A stretch of 64,000 bases of DNA, from contig NW_006763305.1 of assembly GCF_000218685.1 (NCBI RefSeq), positions 125,762-189,761 of the forward strand. The letters run 5' to 3'. Source of the DNA: Serpula lacrymans var. lacrymans S7.9. Its lineage: Eukaryota; Basidiomycota; Agaricomycetes; Boletales; Serpulaceae. Made by a program: the position numbers and the translations under genes. Shown piece by piece: positions 47,877 through 59,067 of the stretch. The notes beneath the pieces are model-generated. The model was given only the letters and a program-made list of their open reading frames with translations, was not told where the DNA came from and searched no databases. Numbering within the stretch: the first letter of the stretch is position 1; each line of letters opens with the position of its first letter.

Positions 47877-49149
47877 GGGAAGTGCGTTCTTCTGCAATTT
47901 CAAGTTATAGCCATGGATTCAGCTAATGCAGGTGTACAAGTACAGCTACTAATATATAAGTCGTTCGAGAGACCTCTCACCAGACGGTGTCAGGCACTTA
48001 CCAGACAGTCAATATGGGGAGAACAGTTCCAATTACCCCTTATCAGTCGAACAAAACTCCTTCGTGATGGCCGTATACATCCCATGACACTGTTCTGAGC
48101 GCATTTGGGCTTCCTTTGCGCGCTAAGAATGGGGGTGTTATCATAAAACTCAGTTCAGCTAGCTTCGGGTTAGCAACCCGTCATCCTTTCTTCCAAGGTC
48201 GGTGCCCATGGAGCTTTTCATGCGAAACATTCAGTTCTCCGCCGACGATGTTGATTTAAAACTGGCTTTTGCTCCAATACTGCATAAACCTCCCTTTACC
48301 GTCGACGAACCTATCCATTTTCATGTGCGCACTTTCAAAACAAAAACATCAAGGGGTCTCTGTGGTATCTTGACGCTTCCAACTCCAGAGCTTGGAGAAC
48401 TCTTCTTACGATGTCATGGCGGAACTGGCATTTCTGTGAAAGGTCGAAAAGTCATTTTCGCACGAAACAACAAACCTCTTGAACGCTCATTTCTTGATCT
48501 AAACATTTCTACGGGCACAGACCCATCGGTCACACTTGAGGTTCATGAAATTAGTCAAATCGATGATCGTATATCACCCGTGGGGAATGTTATGACGGAT
48601 GGATGTGGAACCATTTCGGTTGCACTATGTAACGAGGTCTGGTCAAGTCTTAGGAACAGAAAGAAACATAAACATGTCAAGAATGTACCATCTGCTTATC
48701 AGTTCCGCATCGGTGGCGCAAAAGGTGTTCTCGTGCAAGACCCTAGGCTCGAAGGAAATGTAGTATGTCTCAGGCCGTCCCAAACAAAATTCGATGCCCC
48801 CGGTATTCGTACCCTCGATATCCAGTCGACATCGTCTCAACCGAAGGCTATGTTTTTGAACCGTCCTTTGATTGTGCTTCTTGAATATTTGGGGACCGAC
48901 AGTAATCATATAATTGCTCTACAGAATAATGCCATTTCCGAGGCTCAAACCGCCCATAATTCGTTCTTGGATGCATCCAAAATGTTCCAGAAAAACAACT
49001 TTGGTGCTTCTTTTCGTTTGCCATCTCTCTTCCATAATCTAGCCACACTGCTCGATATTCATCCCGGTGACAGTTCACTAGGCTTAGTTTCCACCTCATG
49101 GAAACACGACCTTGTAGCAAAATTGCTACAATGTGTTTCAACGTACGCA

Positions 49150-49283
49150 CTCCGTGAACTGAAATATCGTGCCCACATCGCTGTTCCTGGATCGTACACG
49201 TTACTTGGGGTGTCAGATGAATGGGGGTGTCTTTGAGAAGGGGAAATTTATGCCACCGTTCAGGATGAACGTACTGGCTTGTA
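49150..49283 (+). repeat. Pseudogene side of the 134-bp near-identical tract
   Basis: Partner of 45767-45900; the only difference is T at 49234, which makes the premature stop. The tract begins and ends abruptly against more diverged sequence. Confidence 0.9.
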
Positions 49284-50482
49284 CAAATCTATCGAGGGCC
49301 GAGTTCTAATTACTCGAAGCGCCCAAATTCATCCAGGTGACGTGCAGGTCGTAACAGCTGTCCGTCACCCAGAGTTAAGTCATTTGACCAATGTAGTGGT
49401 ATTTTCGTGCAAGTATGTCTATTCATTCAACTGTATTGATGCAGATTTATTCAATAGTAAATTTTCAGAGGAAACCGGTCGTTGGCGTCCTGTCTTGGAG
49501 GTGGTGGCTTAGCTGGCGATGATTTCAATCTGTTACTTGATGTGAGCCTCACATAACTACTTGATTAACTTTGTATTGACTTGTGGTTGAAGGAATCGCT
49601 CTTTCCTAAAAAAGTTGCGAAGCCTGGAACCTACGATAGCTTACCGATCAAGAAAACGATAAACCCTTGCTCAGCATCAGATATCGCTGGTTTGTGATCG
49701 ACTATGTGAGTGTATTTAGTGTGTTGCATACAAGTATTTACATGCAGTATCAGATCGAATCAGATCTTTTAGGCTATATATCAACTTTGCATCTACGTTT
49801 TGCAGATGTGAAGGACCCAGGATGCAGTGAATGTCTTCAACTTGCTCAGTACGCTTCCCATGCCGTCGACTTCCCCAAGACCGGAAGCCCTGTCCGAATG
49901 AAAGACCTACCGCAATTGTCTGGCCTTTCGAAGCCAGACTTCTTAGCTCCCGAGGGTGCAAATATTCGAAGTGACCAATATTACTTTAGCCCCAAACTTC
50001 TTGGCGTGCTCCATCGTCGTGTTCCTTTAAGTGAATGGACTCCAACGCCTTGGAATTCGGACGACTCACCGTCGGATTGGAAAACCGTCTGGAACGCACT
50101 CCACAACTTGATAAAGATGAAAAATAAACAACTGGGTCTACTATTAATCTATCCATCAGATGATCTTCTTAAAGAAATGACATTCCTGCTGAATGATTAC
50201 TCTGAACAGCTTTTTGTCATAGCCAAGGTACACACGATTTCTAGGCACAACGATGTTCATGTCTCCGAGGCGGAACTAATAAGCGGGACAATCATGGCAA
50301 ACTGGTCGAATCATCGCAAAAGGAGCGAAGCCGTCGATTCCATGAATCTACAGGTAGAGTTTCTCAATCAAAATTTCCTGGCTTCACGATCAATTGATTT
50401 ATTGTCGTTAGACCCAAGTGCTCGCAAAGAATGTTAGACAAGCGCTTCAGTGGAACGGTCCCGAGTCTTATTATGACGACGA

Positions 50483-50595
50483 AGAATGGTATGAGGAGGA
50501 TGACCAGGAGGAGGAGGATGAGGGGGATGACCAAGAGGAGGAGGATGAGGGGGAGGGGGATGACCAAGAGGATGAGGATGAGGATGACATTATAA
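50483..50595 (+). repeat. Acidic low-complexity repeat in the last pseudogene exon
   Basis: Imperfect GAGGAGGATGAGGGG and GATGACCAAGAGGA units, repeated, would encode runs of Glu, Asp and Gln. The parent gene has only a short Tyr/Glu/Asp-rich stretch at the same place, so the repeat has expanded in this copy after duplication. Confidence 0.8.
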
Positions 50596-50744
50596 CGACG
50601 GAACGAAACGAGTCATTTAGGCGTGCGTACGCTGCATGGGTTGCATCGGAGATGGCTTTGGCTCGAAATGTTAAGTCATTCGGACCTCAGAGTTTTGGGC
50701 TGATTGCTTTGGGGAGGATGTTGGACATCATAAAGGAAGCGTAG

Positions 50745-51754
50745 CGACGCTAATGGTCAAGTCGTAGGCACGCATCCATAAGTGTATGAGTAACAATGAA
50801 TCGGGGAATGCTTCGGAACTGTGTAGTGTTTTGTTTTTAATCGCAAATGAAGGTTCTCTCTCACAAGAAAGATTTTTGCATGACAGTGAAGTCTAATCGC
50901 ACCCCCCACGAAGACCCACATTTGCTCCTTTGCGATCGAGGACGTGCGCTAATCATAAAGTGAAATTGAGCTGGCAGGAATGTGTTCTACCAGATCGCGT
51001 CAAAAATTTAGCGCTTTCCACGTACTTCTTTTTCTTTTAGCCTTCCGAGTCGATGTCACTCCGAAGCTGATAATCGGTAATCTGGTTCTTTGTGCTCAAG
51101 TTGGACCTCCTGGTCCGAAGACGCATACGAGTAGGAGTCGCAGTTCCGAGTCACGAAAGTACGAAACTCGGTAGGAAAACCGATGATTCTTGACTTCAAT
51201 ATCCTCTGGATTAAGCAGTATAATTATTGGATATCATTATTCTCATGTTTTACTGCAGTAACCGATTCATCATGGACGCCCTCTGAAGATGGTAGACTGA
51301 TAGTAGACCGCCATAATCATGCATCGTGTTTAGCTCCTCATATGCTTAGCCTTGACCGTGATTCAGACATATCATGATCATGTCAGTTGAACGTTGAACG
51401 ATCGCGGTTAGCCGGGCTCTATCTTCCGTTTGTCTTGCCAGTGTCTACTCAAGAAGATAAACCAAACGTAGGTCATTCGGTCTGAAAGGTATCATATCAT
51501 GATGTTACTACGACGTCGATGGATGATGGTCACATTTTCCTCAAGGATCCAACTCGATCTTATACCTGGAAGCGATTTACTCACTTTCTTCGGTTCAAAT
51601 GTGGGTAAAATAGTCGACTTCTGTCTCGGTATTTACATAAAAACCTTAAAATTGCCGATCTATGACAGCCATACAATATAATAACCAAGGACCTCAAATC
51701 AACAGTTGCATGTTTTCCTTATCGACGTAACCTACAGGACGACTGTCTCCCACT
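50745..51754. other. Intergenic region downstream of the RdRP duplication
   Basis: About 1 kb without a supported gene. Small frames (50980-51174, 51183-51377, 51499-51681) lack features. The right end is the promoter of the amine oxidase-like gene. Confidence 0.45.
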
Positions 51755-53579
51755 ATGACCCGCAAAATCAAAGTCGCTGTCGTTGGCAGTGGGCTAGCTG
51801 GACTAACCGCTGCATACTTGCTAACCCAGAAGCCATCCTCGGAATCGGAGTCGGAGCTGCCTACTGTGACAGAATTCGAAGTACATGTTTTCGAGAAGGT
51901 AGCCAAGGTTGTCGACAATATGCCACTATCTATCATACTGACGCGTTTTATTAGGCAAAAGTCTTGGGTATGGACTCATCTTCCATATCCGTACCGATCA
52001 CCAAAGACAGGAAAAGTGACTGGAGGATCGACGTGCCGATGCGGTCGTTTCAAGGAGGTCTGTTACAGCGTACAGCATCCAGAAGCCCACTAATCATGTT
52101 TGCATCTATACTTGTATTTAGGCTACTACCCTCAGTTATTAGCTCTGTACAAACATCTCGGAGTCAAATTCCGACAAGCCAATTTCTCCTACTCTTTTTC
52201 CCTTCTCTCCTCATTCAACACTCTGAAAGCACCGAAGATGACGACCACCATGATATATAATGGACAATCAGGACGTGCTGGTGTCAGTATGCCATCCAGT
52301 CTCACAGTCGCAAACTCCAAATCTCTTCCAACTCAAGTAACCAATTATACCGTCAGCTACGGCTTATTCGTGATTTCCACGATCTATCTCCTCCTCAACT
52401 ATCTTCGTCTTATCATGCTATCAATTCCATGTTTGCGCTCCGCGCGTGCACCTGAAATGACTTTTCGTGAATGGATAGAGTATGCTGCTCCAATAGGATT
52501 TATAGGTCAAATACTTGGATCGGAAGCTTCATGGAAGGATTTCTCTTATGACGTCTTGGTACCACTATTTTCTGCCGTGTGTACCGCTCCAGAGGAGGAT
52601 GTTACAGAACATCCCGCAGAAGAATTTCTCGGTACGTTTTTTCCCCTACTGCACAATGTTGTCGGTTATTCATAGTTCGTTAGACTATGTATGGCTTACC
52701 CTGTTTACTCATCATTATGTCGTGACCAATGGTGTCAAGGACGTCGTGAAAAGGCTTTCGAAAAACGTACAACATGTTCACGTTGGCACTTCGATATCAG
52801 CTATTCGACCTCACAGTGAAGATCCACATCTCGTTTCCATACATTGCTCGATAAATGGCCGCGAAGAAGTCTATAGTGATTTCCGCCATATTGTATTCGC
52901 TACACAAGCTAATAGCGCCATCCCACTTCTAACGTCATATATGAAATCTCTTTCACCTGAATCATCTCACCGCCCAGCTATCGAGGAACAGATACGTTGT
53001 CTGAAGAAGTTTCACTATCGCCCTTCAATTGTCATCAATCATACCGACGACCAGCTGATACCTGACAATATAAATGACAGACGGGACCTAAATCTTGTGT
53101 CTGTGGCTTCAGGAAAAGTACCAGTAGACTTGGATGATTCCCCTCATTGTCTTCCAGCATCGTATACCATGGCTACCCACATTTTATCACCTCCTGAAGA
53201 ATACTTGTCGCACCTACCCACAATTTATCAAACTACCAACCCCATCGTGGCTCCCCGCGAGGAGTGCATACTCTCTGAGGCGCGGCTGGAGCGAGCTGTC
53301 CTTACAATGGATGCGAAAGCGGTACTGCGTGGTTTTTGTCTTCAAGATGCCCCTCGATGGTGGCAATGTGCTGTGCAGTGCGACAGCAGGCTGGGGCCAC
53401 TGCAAGGAGGAGGCGCAACGGCGGCAGGTCTGGGAGGAGGACCTGGCATATGGCTTTGTGGTTCGTATGCTTACTACGGTATACCCCTATTGGAAGGTTG
53501 TGTGGTAAGCGCAAGGAACGTGGTAGAGCAAGGCATTCTCGCGAGCGAAGGTATCCCTATAGGACATGGATTATGGTAA
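51755..53579 (+). CDS. FAD-dependent amine oxidase-like protein
   Basis: Predicted flavoprotein of the amine oxidase/phytoene desaturase-like superfamily. The start at 51755 (MTRKIKVAVVGSGLAGLTAA) directly opens the dinucleotide-binding G-x-G-x-x-G. After splicing, AKVLGMDSSSISVPITKDRK and IDVPMRSFQGG joined to YYPQLLALYKHLGV follow. A hydrophobic segment (YGLFVISTIYLLLNYLRLIM) may sit in a membrane. The middle has TFREWIEYAAPIGFIGQI and VKDVVKRLSKNVQHVHVGTS. The C-terminal flavin block IWLCGSYAYYGIPLLEGCVV is well kept. Introns are at about 51897-51954, 52056-52121 and 52630-52676. Substrate cannot be told; homologues across fungi are mostly uncharacterised. Confidence 0.85.
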
Positions 53580-53928
53580 GACTTGGAAATGGGGTACTAG
53601 TCACATCGTAAACGGTTCAATCTTCATGGTCAGTCTTATCCGTGATCAAGATCGTGGTCTTGCTAAACATGCTATTATAGTTTAACTTTATCAAACATTG
53701 TCGCACTTAGATGACACTTACTAATTAATAGGATCAGATAGCTAACAAAGGGAGTGTAAATGTGAGGCCGTGGACTCAGATTACTAACATGGGGTTGTCA
53801 ATGGACAATCTCAGAGTAGATACCTCGATGAGCGAAGGCATATACGTAGTCAAGTCACTCGATCTCGTGATCATTTAGCTGCTCTTACTTGATTTTGAGA
53901 GAGATGAATACAACAATATATGTATGAT
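53580..53928. other. Convergent intergenic region
   Basis: The 3' flanks of the amine oxidase-like gene (+) and UMP1 (-) meet here. No gene seen. Confidence 0.5.
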
Positions 53929-54556
53929 TTACAGACGCAGTCTCTTTTCCATTTCAGAATGAATATCTAAGGGTGGTCCATTGTCCATGCCTAGAAAGGT
54001 GTTAATCGAAGAACGTAAATAGTAAGAGGCAAACGCACCACCAAAGAAGTCGACGGGTTCTATACTCTCATCTCGGCCCATAAGGATGTCGAGGTGTAGA
54101 TTGGACTGAGGCATGATGGGCGTGTAGGCGTTCTAAGAGAAGATAAGGATTGATGTAGGTAACTAATTGGTGAAACTGACCGATGTGACAATCTTGCGTT
54201 CCATGAGTAGTCGCACAGGTGCATGCAAACCATACAAGTTGCGTTGTACATTGAGTTTCATGTTGTCCTGAGTTTCCTCCCACTGCAAGTAAGAATGTCA
54301 ATAGCTTATTCGATGGCTAGAAGCTAAGTATGATGGGCACCCTTTCCAATCTATTCTTGAGAGCGGTGTTAGATCTCGTCTCTGCTGCGATACTTCGGGG
54401 ACCGTAGCGGAGGGTATCATGGAGGCCAAGACTGCCTGCTGTGCCGCTGATGGACGCAGACTTGGATGCAGCAGCTGGAACGATGCGTAAAGACGAATCC
54501 TACGTATACGTGTCAACGATATCACTGCACATGCTGCCCAGCACGATACTCACCAT
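53929..54556 (-). CDS. UMP1: UMP1 proteasome maturation factor
   Basis: Chaperone that assists assembly of the 20S proteasome core and is degraded as its first substrate. The minus-strand ATG at 54556-54554 is followed at once by a donor (ATG then GTGAGT), so the first coding exon is the start codon alone; the next exon begins at 54499 with DSSLRIVPAAASKSASISGT. Then come GSLGLHDTLRYGPRSIAAET, RSNTALKNRLERW, EETQDNMKLNVQRNLYGLHA and PVRLLMERKIVTS, spliced to NAYTPIMPQSNLHLDILMGR and DESIEPVDFFG, spliced again to DIHSEMEKRLRL and the stop at 53929. The HGLHAP-like and LHLDILMGRDE blocks are diagnostic of the family. Confidence 0.93.
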
Positions 54557-54927
54557 TTGGTGGAGAATGCTAATAACAACGAGATGGACGCGCGTGCTCT
54601 GTATGCGAGTATTTCGTCGTGTGACGGGTTTTCGTGACGGGAGTCTCCTGCGTGACAAGGTCTCGTGGATTAATGCTGCAGTGACTTAAGCGACTATATA
54701 AGTCGACGGCCAGCCCACGTCGTCCGTTGTTCCTTCTTGTCCCCGGTCCAGTCTTACCTTTTCGCATTTCTATAGCGCTCTGAGCATTCTTAGTACTGAT
54801 TGTTATCAATTACGGCTACATTATCGATTATCAGCGTGGCTCTCAGGCGTCTTCTTGGGTTCTTTCTTGTTGCGAAACCTAACGTTCCTGGACAGGCGTC
54901 TCTCATCAGGACCTACAATCAATAATC
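54557..54927. promoter_or_regulatory. Head-to-head promoter gap between UMP1 and the RanBPM gene
   Basis: 371 bases between divergent starts. A TATATAAG element lies at 54695-54702 inside a near-palindromic GACTATATAAGTC, so it could serve either strand. Confidence 0.5.
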
Positions 54928-57655
54928 ATGACAAGCAGACCTTCAAGATCATCCAGTATCCCCATTCCTAGGAGTGCAGTTTCGACCTCACCCTCTAGGA
55001 ACATCGAGTCTGTCATTTCAATGCCTTTCTCCACAAGTCCCACCCTATCCAGGCAACGTCTCGCAGGTCATGGATTTCCATCGAGAACCAGTGTAGGTGA
55101 TGATCATAGAGGTGCAAGCATCGGCATTCGCGGGAGCAGCAGCATCGCAGCAAGCCCCCCGATCAGGCCAACAGCTCGTTCCTTCACACACTCCTCAGTC
55201 ATGTCTACACGAGGCTCTCCTCGTACCTACGAACCCCGAGTTATCAGGGTAGATACTGCTCGTAGTGTGGATAATGCCTGTGTGTCCTCTTCCTCAACTT
55301 CACCCACACGCACCAGACGTCCAAGTGCTACCGGTGTTAGGGCGCCCAGTGTGCAGAGGCCACCCGTAGGCCACCCGCCTTCTTTGCCCCCTATCACTCC
55401 CACCACCTTCCCCAGGCCCGCGTATTTGGATCGCTCTGCTTTGCGACACTTACTACAAACAGAGCCTCCTCGGTTACCTGGTAGGACAGAGCCTGTTACT
55501 ATACGAGTAGGCTCGCCTGGTCACTCCGCTGGAAGGTCACGTAGAAGATCGCCGTCCTCGGACAGCGATGAGGAGGATGTTAGCCCTCCTCGTGAGCTAC
55601 CTCCTACCACACCATCTGTGTTGCTTTCCTCCTCTCCCATCCTCAGACTGCCAACCCGTTGGAGCGATGCATACCGTAATGACATGTTAAGTCTTTCGTA
55701 TGATGGACGTGAATTGATCTACCATGGTATCTATATCGTCTTTTTGACCCTCACAAAGTTTTTATCACCATCTCATTTCTCATTTCTGTAGGTGTCTCAA
55801 GCAGTGCTGACAAGGATGCAGCCGCCGCCAGAACAATTTATCCCATACCCCCAGCATGTGGCATATACTATTACGAAGTAGAGATTACAAGTAAAGGGAA
55901 CAAAGGGTGGGCGGATTGGAAATTGCTTATCGATTCAAATGCTAATCTTTCTATTGAAGAAATATCAGTATAGGGTTCGTTCGCCTTCTTATCTCCTACT
56001 TACTTCTCTGATAACTTCCCTAGATTCATGGGCCGCGATGTCAAAGTGTCTCGTTTACCAGGCTGGGAGAAAAACTCCTGGGGATACCATGGTGATGATG
56101 GCTCTTCTTTTGCCGCTGAGGGGCGTGGGACTCCCTATGGGCCGGAGTTTGGAGGTCTGTTCTCATTCTTCAGCGGTTTATCTCAATAGAAAGTTGAACC
56201 AGTCCCTAGCTGGCGACGTTATTGGCTGCGGAATCGATTTCTGTCAAAATCGAGCTTTCTACACGAAGAATGGAACGTTGATCGGTAAATATGTTGTCAT
56301 ACTCTTGCTGTCTTCTTTGATCTTACACAGGTATAATTTTAGGCCCTGTATTTGAGAATGTTGGTCGCGATTGCGACTTGTATCCAGCGGTTGGCCTCTG
56401 CCATTCTGGTGAATCGATCCGCGCCAATTTTGGTCACGAGCCATTCAAATATGCAATCGAAGACCACACGAGGAGACAGCAAAATCTGGCATGGGACAAA
56501 ATCCAGTCCAAGCCTTTGGAATGGCCTCCTATATCCGGGATGAAGTATGAAAACGGCGCTGAAGGAAGCAAAGACGCCCCGTCGGGTTCCTCCTTGACTG
56601 CGGAGGAGCGCGTCAAAGTTCCTATCAATCAGCTTGTTCTATCGTATTTGGCTCATCATGGGTATGCTCGATCAGCCAGGGCATTTGAAGCCCAGTGCAA
56701 ATCGAGAGGCGGCCTGTCGCACGTTGATAGTCTGACGCGGATTCCTCCGCCTATATCGTCTGCCTCTCGTTCAATTCATGATCACGGTATGGACATGGAC
56801 GATGTAACCTCGGGAGAAGCACAAGAAGGCGATATCGAGCTCAGAACCCGTATTGTGGGGTCGGTAACTACCGGCGACATCGACACCGCGCTCATAGAGA
56901 CCCAAACGCATTTCCCCAGCGTGCTTGAACGAGAGGAAGGCCTCATGCTGTTCAAGTTGCGCTGCAGGAAGTTTGTTGAACTTGTCTTAGAGGCCGCTGA
57001 ATTAAAGAAGAAGATGAAGATGGAGGAATCTGAAATGACTATGGAGACTGAGTATGAAAATTCAGATGTTTTCAAGAGGGAGTGGGCCGACGGAATGGAT
57101 GTTGATGATGGCGCCTCGCCTTCCTTATATGCAGGATCGATGGTGAGCAACGGTCACGGAGCAAGTAGTGCAGCAATTCCGATCAAAGCCAAACGAAAAC
57201 AATCATTTGCTTCATCTCAACATAGCTGGGGGGCCGCAACTGCTTTGCAGTACGGATCTGCACTTGAGAAGGCAGTTCAATATGGTCAAATACTCCAATC
57301 GGACTACAAAGATCGACCTGAGATCCGAGCTATATTCAAGCGTACATCGGTAATTATGGCGTATGATGATCCGCTGGAGGCTGGTGGTGATGCTGCAGAG
57401 GTTGCAGGGCAGGGGGCGCGGGTTGCTCTTGCGACCGAGTTGAATCAAGCTATCTTGCGTGAGTTTAGTTTCCTCTTGCTGAGTCGATCTACATCTAAAT
57501 AAATGGCATGTACTTTAGGATCACAGGGTCACCCGACGCATCCAGCGCTGGAGAAACTGTATCGCCAGACTGCTGCGTGCGTGATACATCTGGCGCTGTT
57601 AGGTGTAGGGACTGCTGCTTTTGCAGATATGCCCAGAGAGTTCTTGGATGCATGA
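54928..57655 (+). CDS. RanBPM/Gid1-type protein (SPRY, LisH, CTLH, CRA)
   Basis: Scaffold subunit of the GID/CTLH ubiquitin ligase, which in yeast degrades gluconeogenic enzymes. The start at 54928 ([20 protein letters not shown]) opens a Ser/Pro/Arg-rich head of about 230 residues. The SPRY domain is spread over several short exons: [92 protein letters not shown] and [19 protein letters not shown]. LisH follows: [44 protein letters not shown] and [43 protein letters not shown], then after a last intron [20 protein letters not shown]. The tail ends at 57655. Confidence 0.93.
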
Positions 57656-57963
57656 TATTTGATCATGGTACTTGTTAGTGAGGTGCGGATGCTAGAAACG
57701 AGTATGTTTTCTGCCTTATGCGAATCGTAAGTATATGTGTATCATGATAATTTTGGATGTAAAGTAATGTAGGCCTATTGACAAGAATCACGTCTCAATA
57801 AAAAATACTCGCTTGTGGATGAGTGGTCTTCCATCTATTGATACTATAATAGAACGTATATAAGTTATGGATACATGCAGCAACGTCGTGCAGTGTGGTA
57901 GGTGTACGGGTAGTGAGAAATGAAAGAGGAAATGTACAAAACTATGAACCAACAACTACCGTA
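57656..57963. other. Convergent intergenic region
   Basis: The 3' flanks of the RanBPM gene (+) and the ISA gene (-) meet here. No gene seen. Confidence 0.5.
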
Positions 57964-58698
57964 TCATTGGCCAACAGTAAAAGACTCTCCGCATCCGCAC
58001 GCGTCCTTGATATTGGGATTCTTGAATACGAATTTGGAACTAAGGCAAGACCACATTAGCTACTTTCTTGCCATCAGCGGCTGACCGCTTACCTCAGAGA
58101 GTCCTCCTTCCAGTCCATTTCACTTCCGATTATAGAGAAGAGAGCCTTGCTGTCAATCAAGACACGAACTCCATCTTGCTGTACGACCTCATCAAACTTC
58201 TCTGGTTTATCCACATAGTCTAGATGGTATGACAGCCCTGCACAACCTTTATTCCGTACTCCAATGCGAATCAATTGCGGTGTAGGACCGTGTAGCATAG
58301 CTTGCAATCGCTGAACAGCGTTCGAAGTCTAGATGGATATAATTTTAGTTGTCATCAGAAAAGGAGAAGAGAGCACGCACTATCATTAACGCCGCCTTGG
58401 TTGAGCGAATTTTGGGTCTAGGTCTCTCCGCCTTTGGTATTGGTGGTGGGCGTGCGGCTACCTGCGGAGATGCGGCATCTGAAGACAGAGAATCTGCAGT
58501 GGGAACAACGGTTGGTGGTGAATCGGCCAAAGGAGGCGACTTCAGATGCTGCTCCGATGGTCCCCGTTCATTAGACCACGCGGACATCATCGCTCGTCGT
58601 TGTATAACATGAGCTCGTGGTATCTGGCGTAGACCGTAGAGTGCTGGACGTCGAGCGACATGGTGCAGGCGATGTAGATAAGCAGTTGAGGTCGACAT
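57964..58698 (-). CDS. ISA1: ISA-type iron-sulfur cluster assembly protein (mitochondrial)
   Basis: A-type Fe-S carrier in the mitochondrial matrix, needed for [4Fe-4S] cluster assembly. The start at 58698 (MSTSTAYLHRLHHVARRPAL) is an Arg/Ser/Leu-rich presequence; an upstream in-frame Met near 58794 would lengthen it without adding targeting sense. A Pro/Ser-rich linker leads to KIRSTKAALMI spliced to TSNAVQRLQAMLHGPTPQLI, then RIGVRNKGCAGLSYHLDYVD, VLIDSKALFSIIGSEMDWKE, DSLSS (across the second intron) and KFVFKNPNIKDACGCGESF. The three cluster-binding cysteines (one in GCAG, two in CGC) are present. Within this window it is the second Fe-S factor besides NFU1. Confidence 0.93.
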
Positions 58699-59067
58699 GG
58701 TCAAGAGCAAGGACACAAATGACCAAGACAGAGCCTGACATACCCGGATATGGCGCCACAGTTTGTTGACGTTTGTTGGCTTGACCCGGACCAATCAAAT
58801 CGCCCCAATTTCTCAAAGCCGAATTTCCGATCATTGATTTCCAGTCACGTGAGATGATAGAGCATGTCGCGTTTTCCCACAAAACTACGCTCTATCATCC
58901 ACTAGTATAGTATCAAGAAGGATACAATAGCTACGTTACAGAGTATTCAATACTCGAATGTACAAGATAACATGGTTATAAATATGAAAGCAAGATGACA
59001 ACAGGGCGATAGCAACAGAGGTAACAAACGAATTTCTAGCTCTACGATGATGCGTAATCTAACCGTG
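58699..59067. other. Intergenic region
   Basis: This is the promoter of the ISA gene and the 3' flank of the SET-domain gene, both on the minus strand. No other feature is recognised. Confidence 0.5.

Larger units (their letters stand above)
48208..50744 (+). pseudogene. Decayed tandem copy of the RNA-dependent RNA polymerase
   Basis: Paralogue of the intact RdRP at 43403-47308, same strand and same intron positions. It starts alike (MELFMRNIQFSADDVDLKLA), then jumps in frame from a position matching about 43690 of the parent to one matching about 45145, losing about 1.45 kb (roughly 480 codons). The frame then follows the parent (VGNVMTDGCGTISVALCNEV, CLRPSQTKFDAPGIRTLDIQ) to a TGA at 49234-49236, where the parent has CGA. 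Beyond, the next exon reads KGNRSLASCLGGGGLAGDDF: the catalytic DLDGD has become GLAGD. A 1-nt deletion relative to the parent near 49690 shifts the frame again. The last exon carries an expanded acidic repeat. A polymerase from this locus would be inactive; RNA from it could still matter for silencing, which is inference. Confidence 0.93.

Noticed and set aside
43403..50744. RdRP pair as an integrated viral polymerase
   Set aside because: The DLDGD motif, large size, introns and flanking blocks are those of cellular RNAi RdRPs, not of viral RdRPs, which use a different fold with GDD.
53950..54030. Extra coding block in UMP1 reading GAFASYYLRSS
   Set aside because: It is intron sequence. Splicing it out joins FFG to DIHSEMEKRLRL, the expected UMP1 end.
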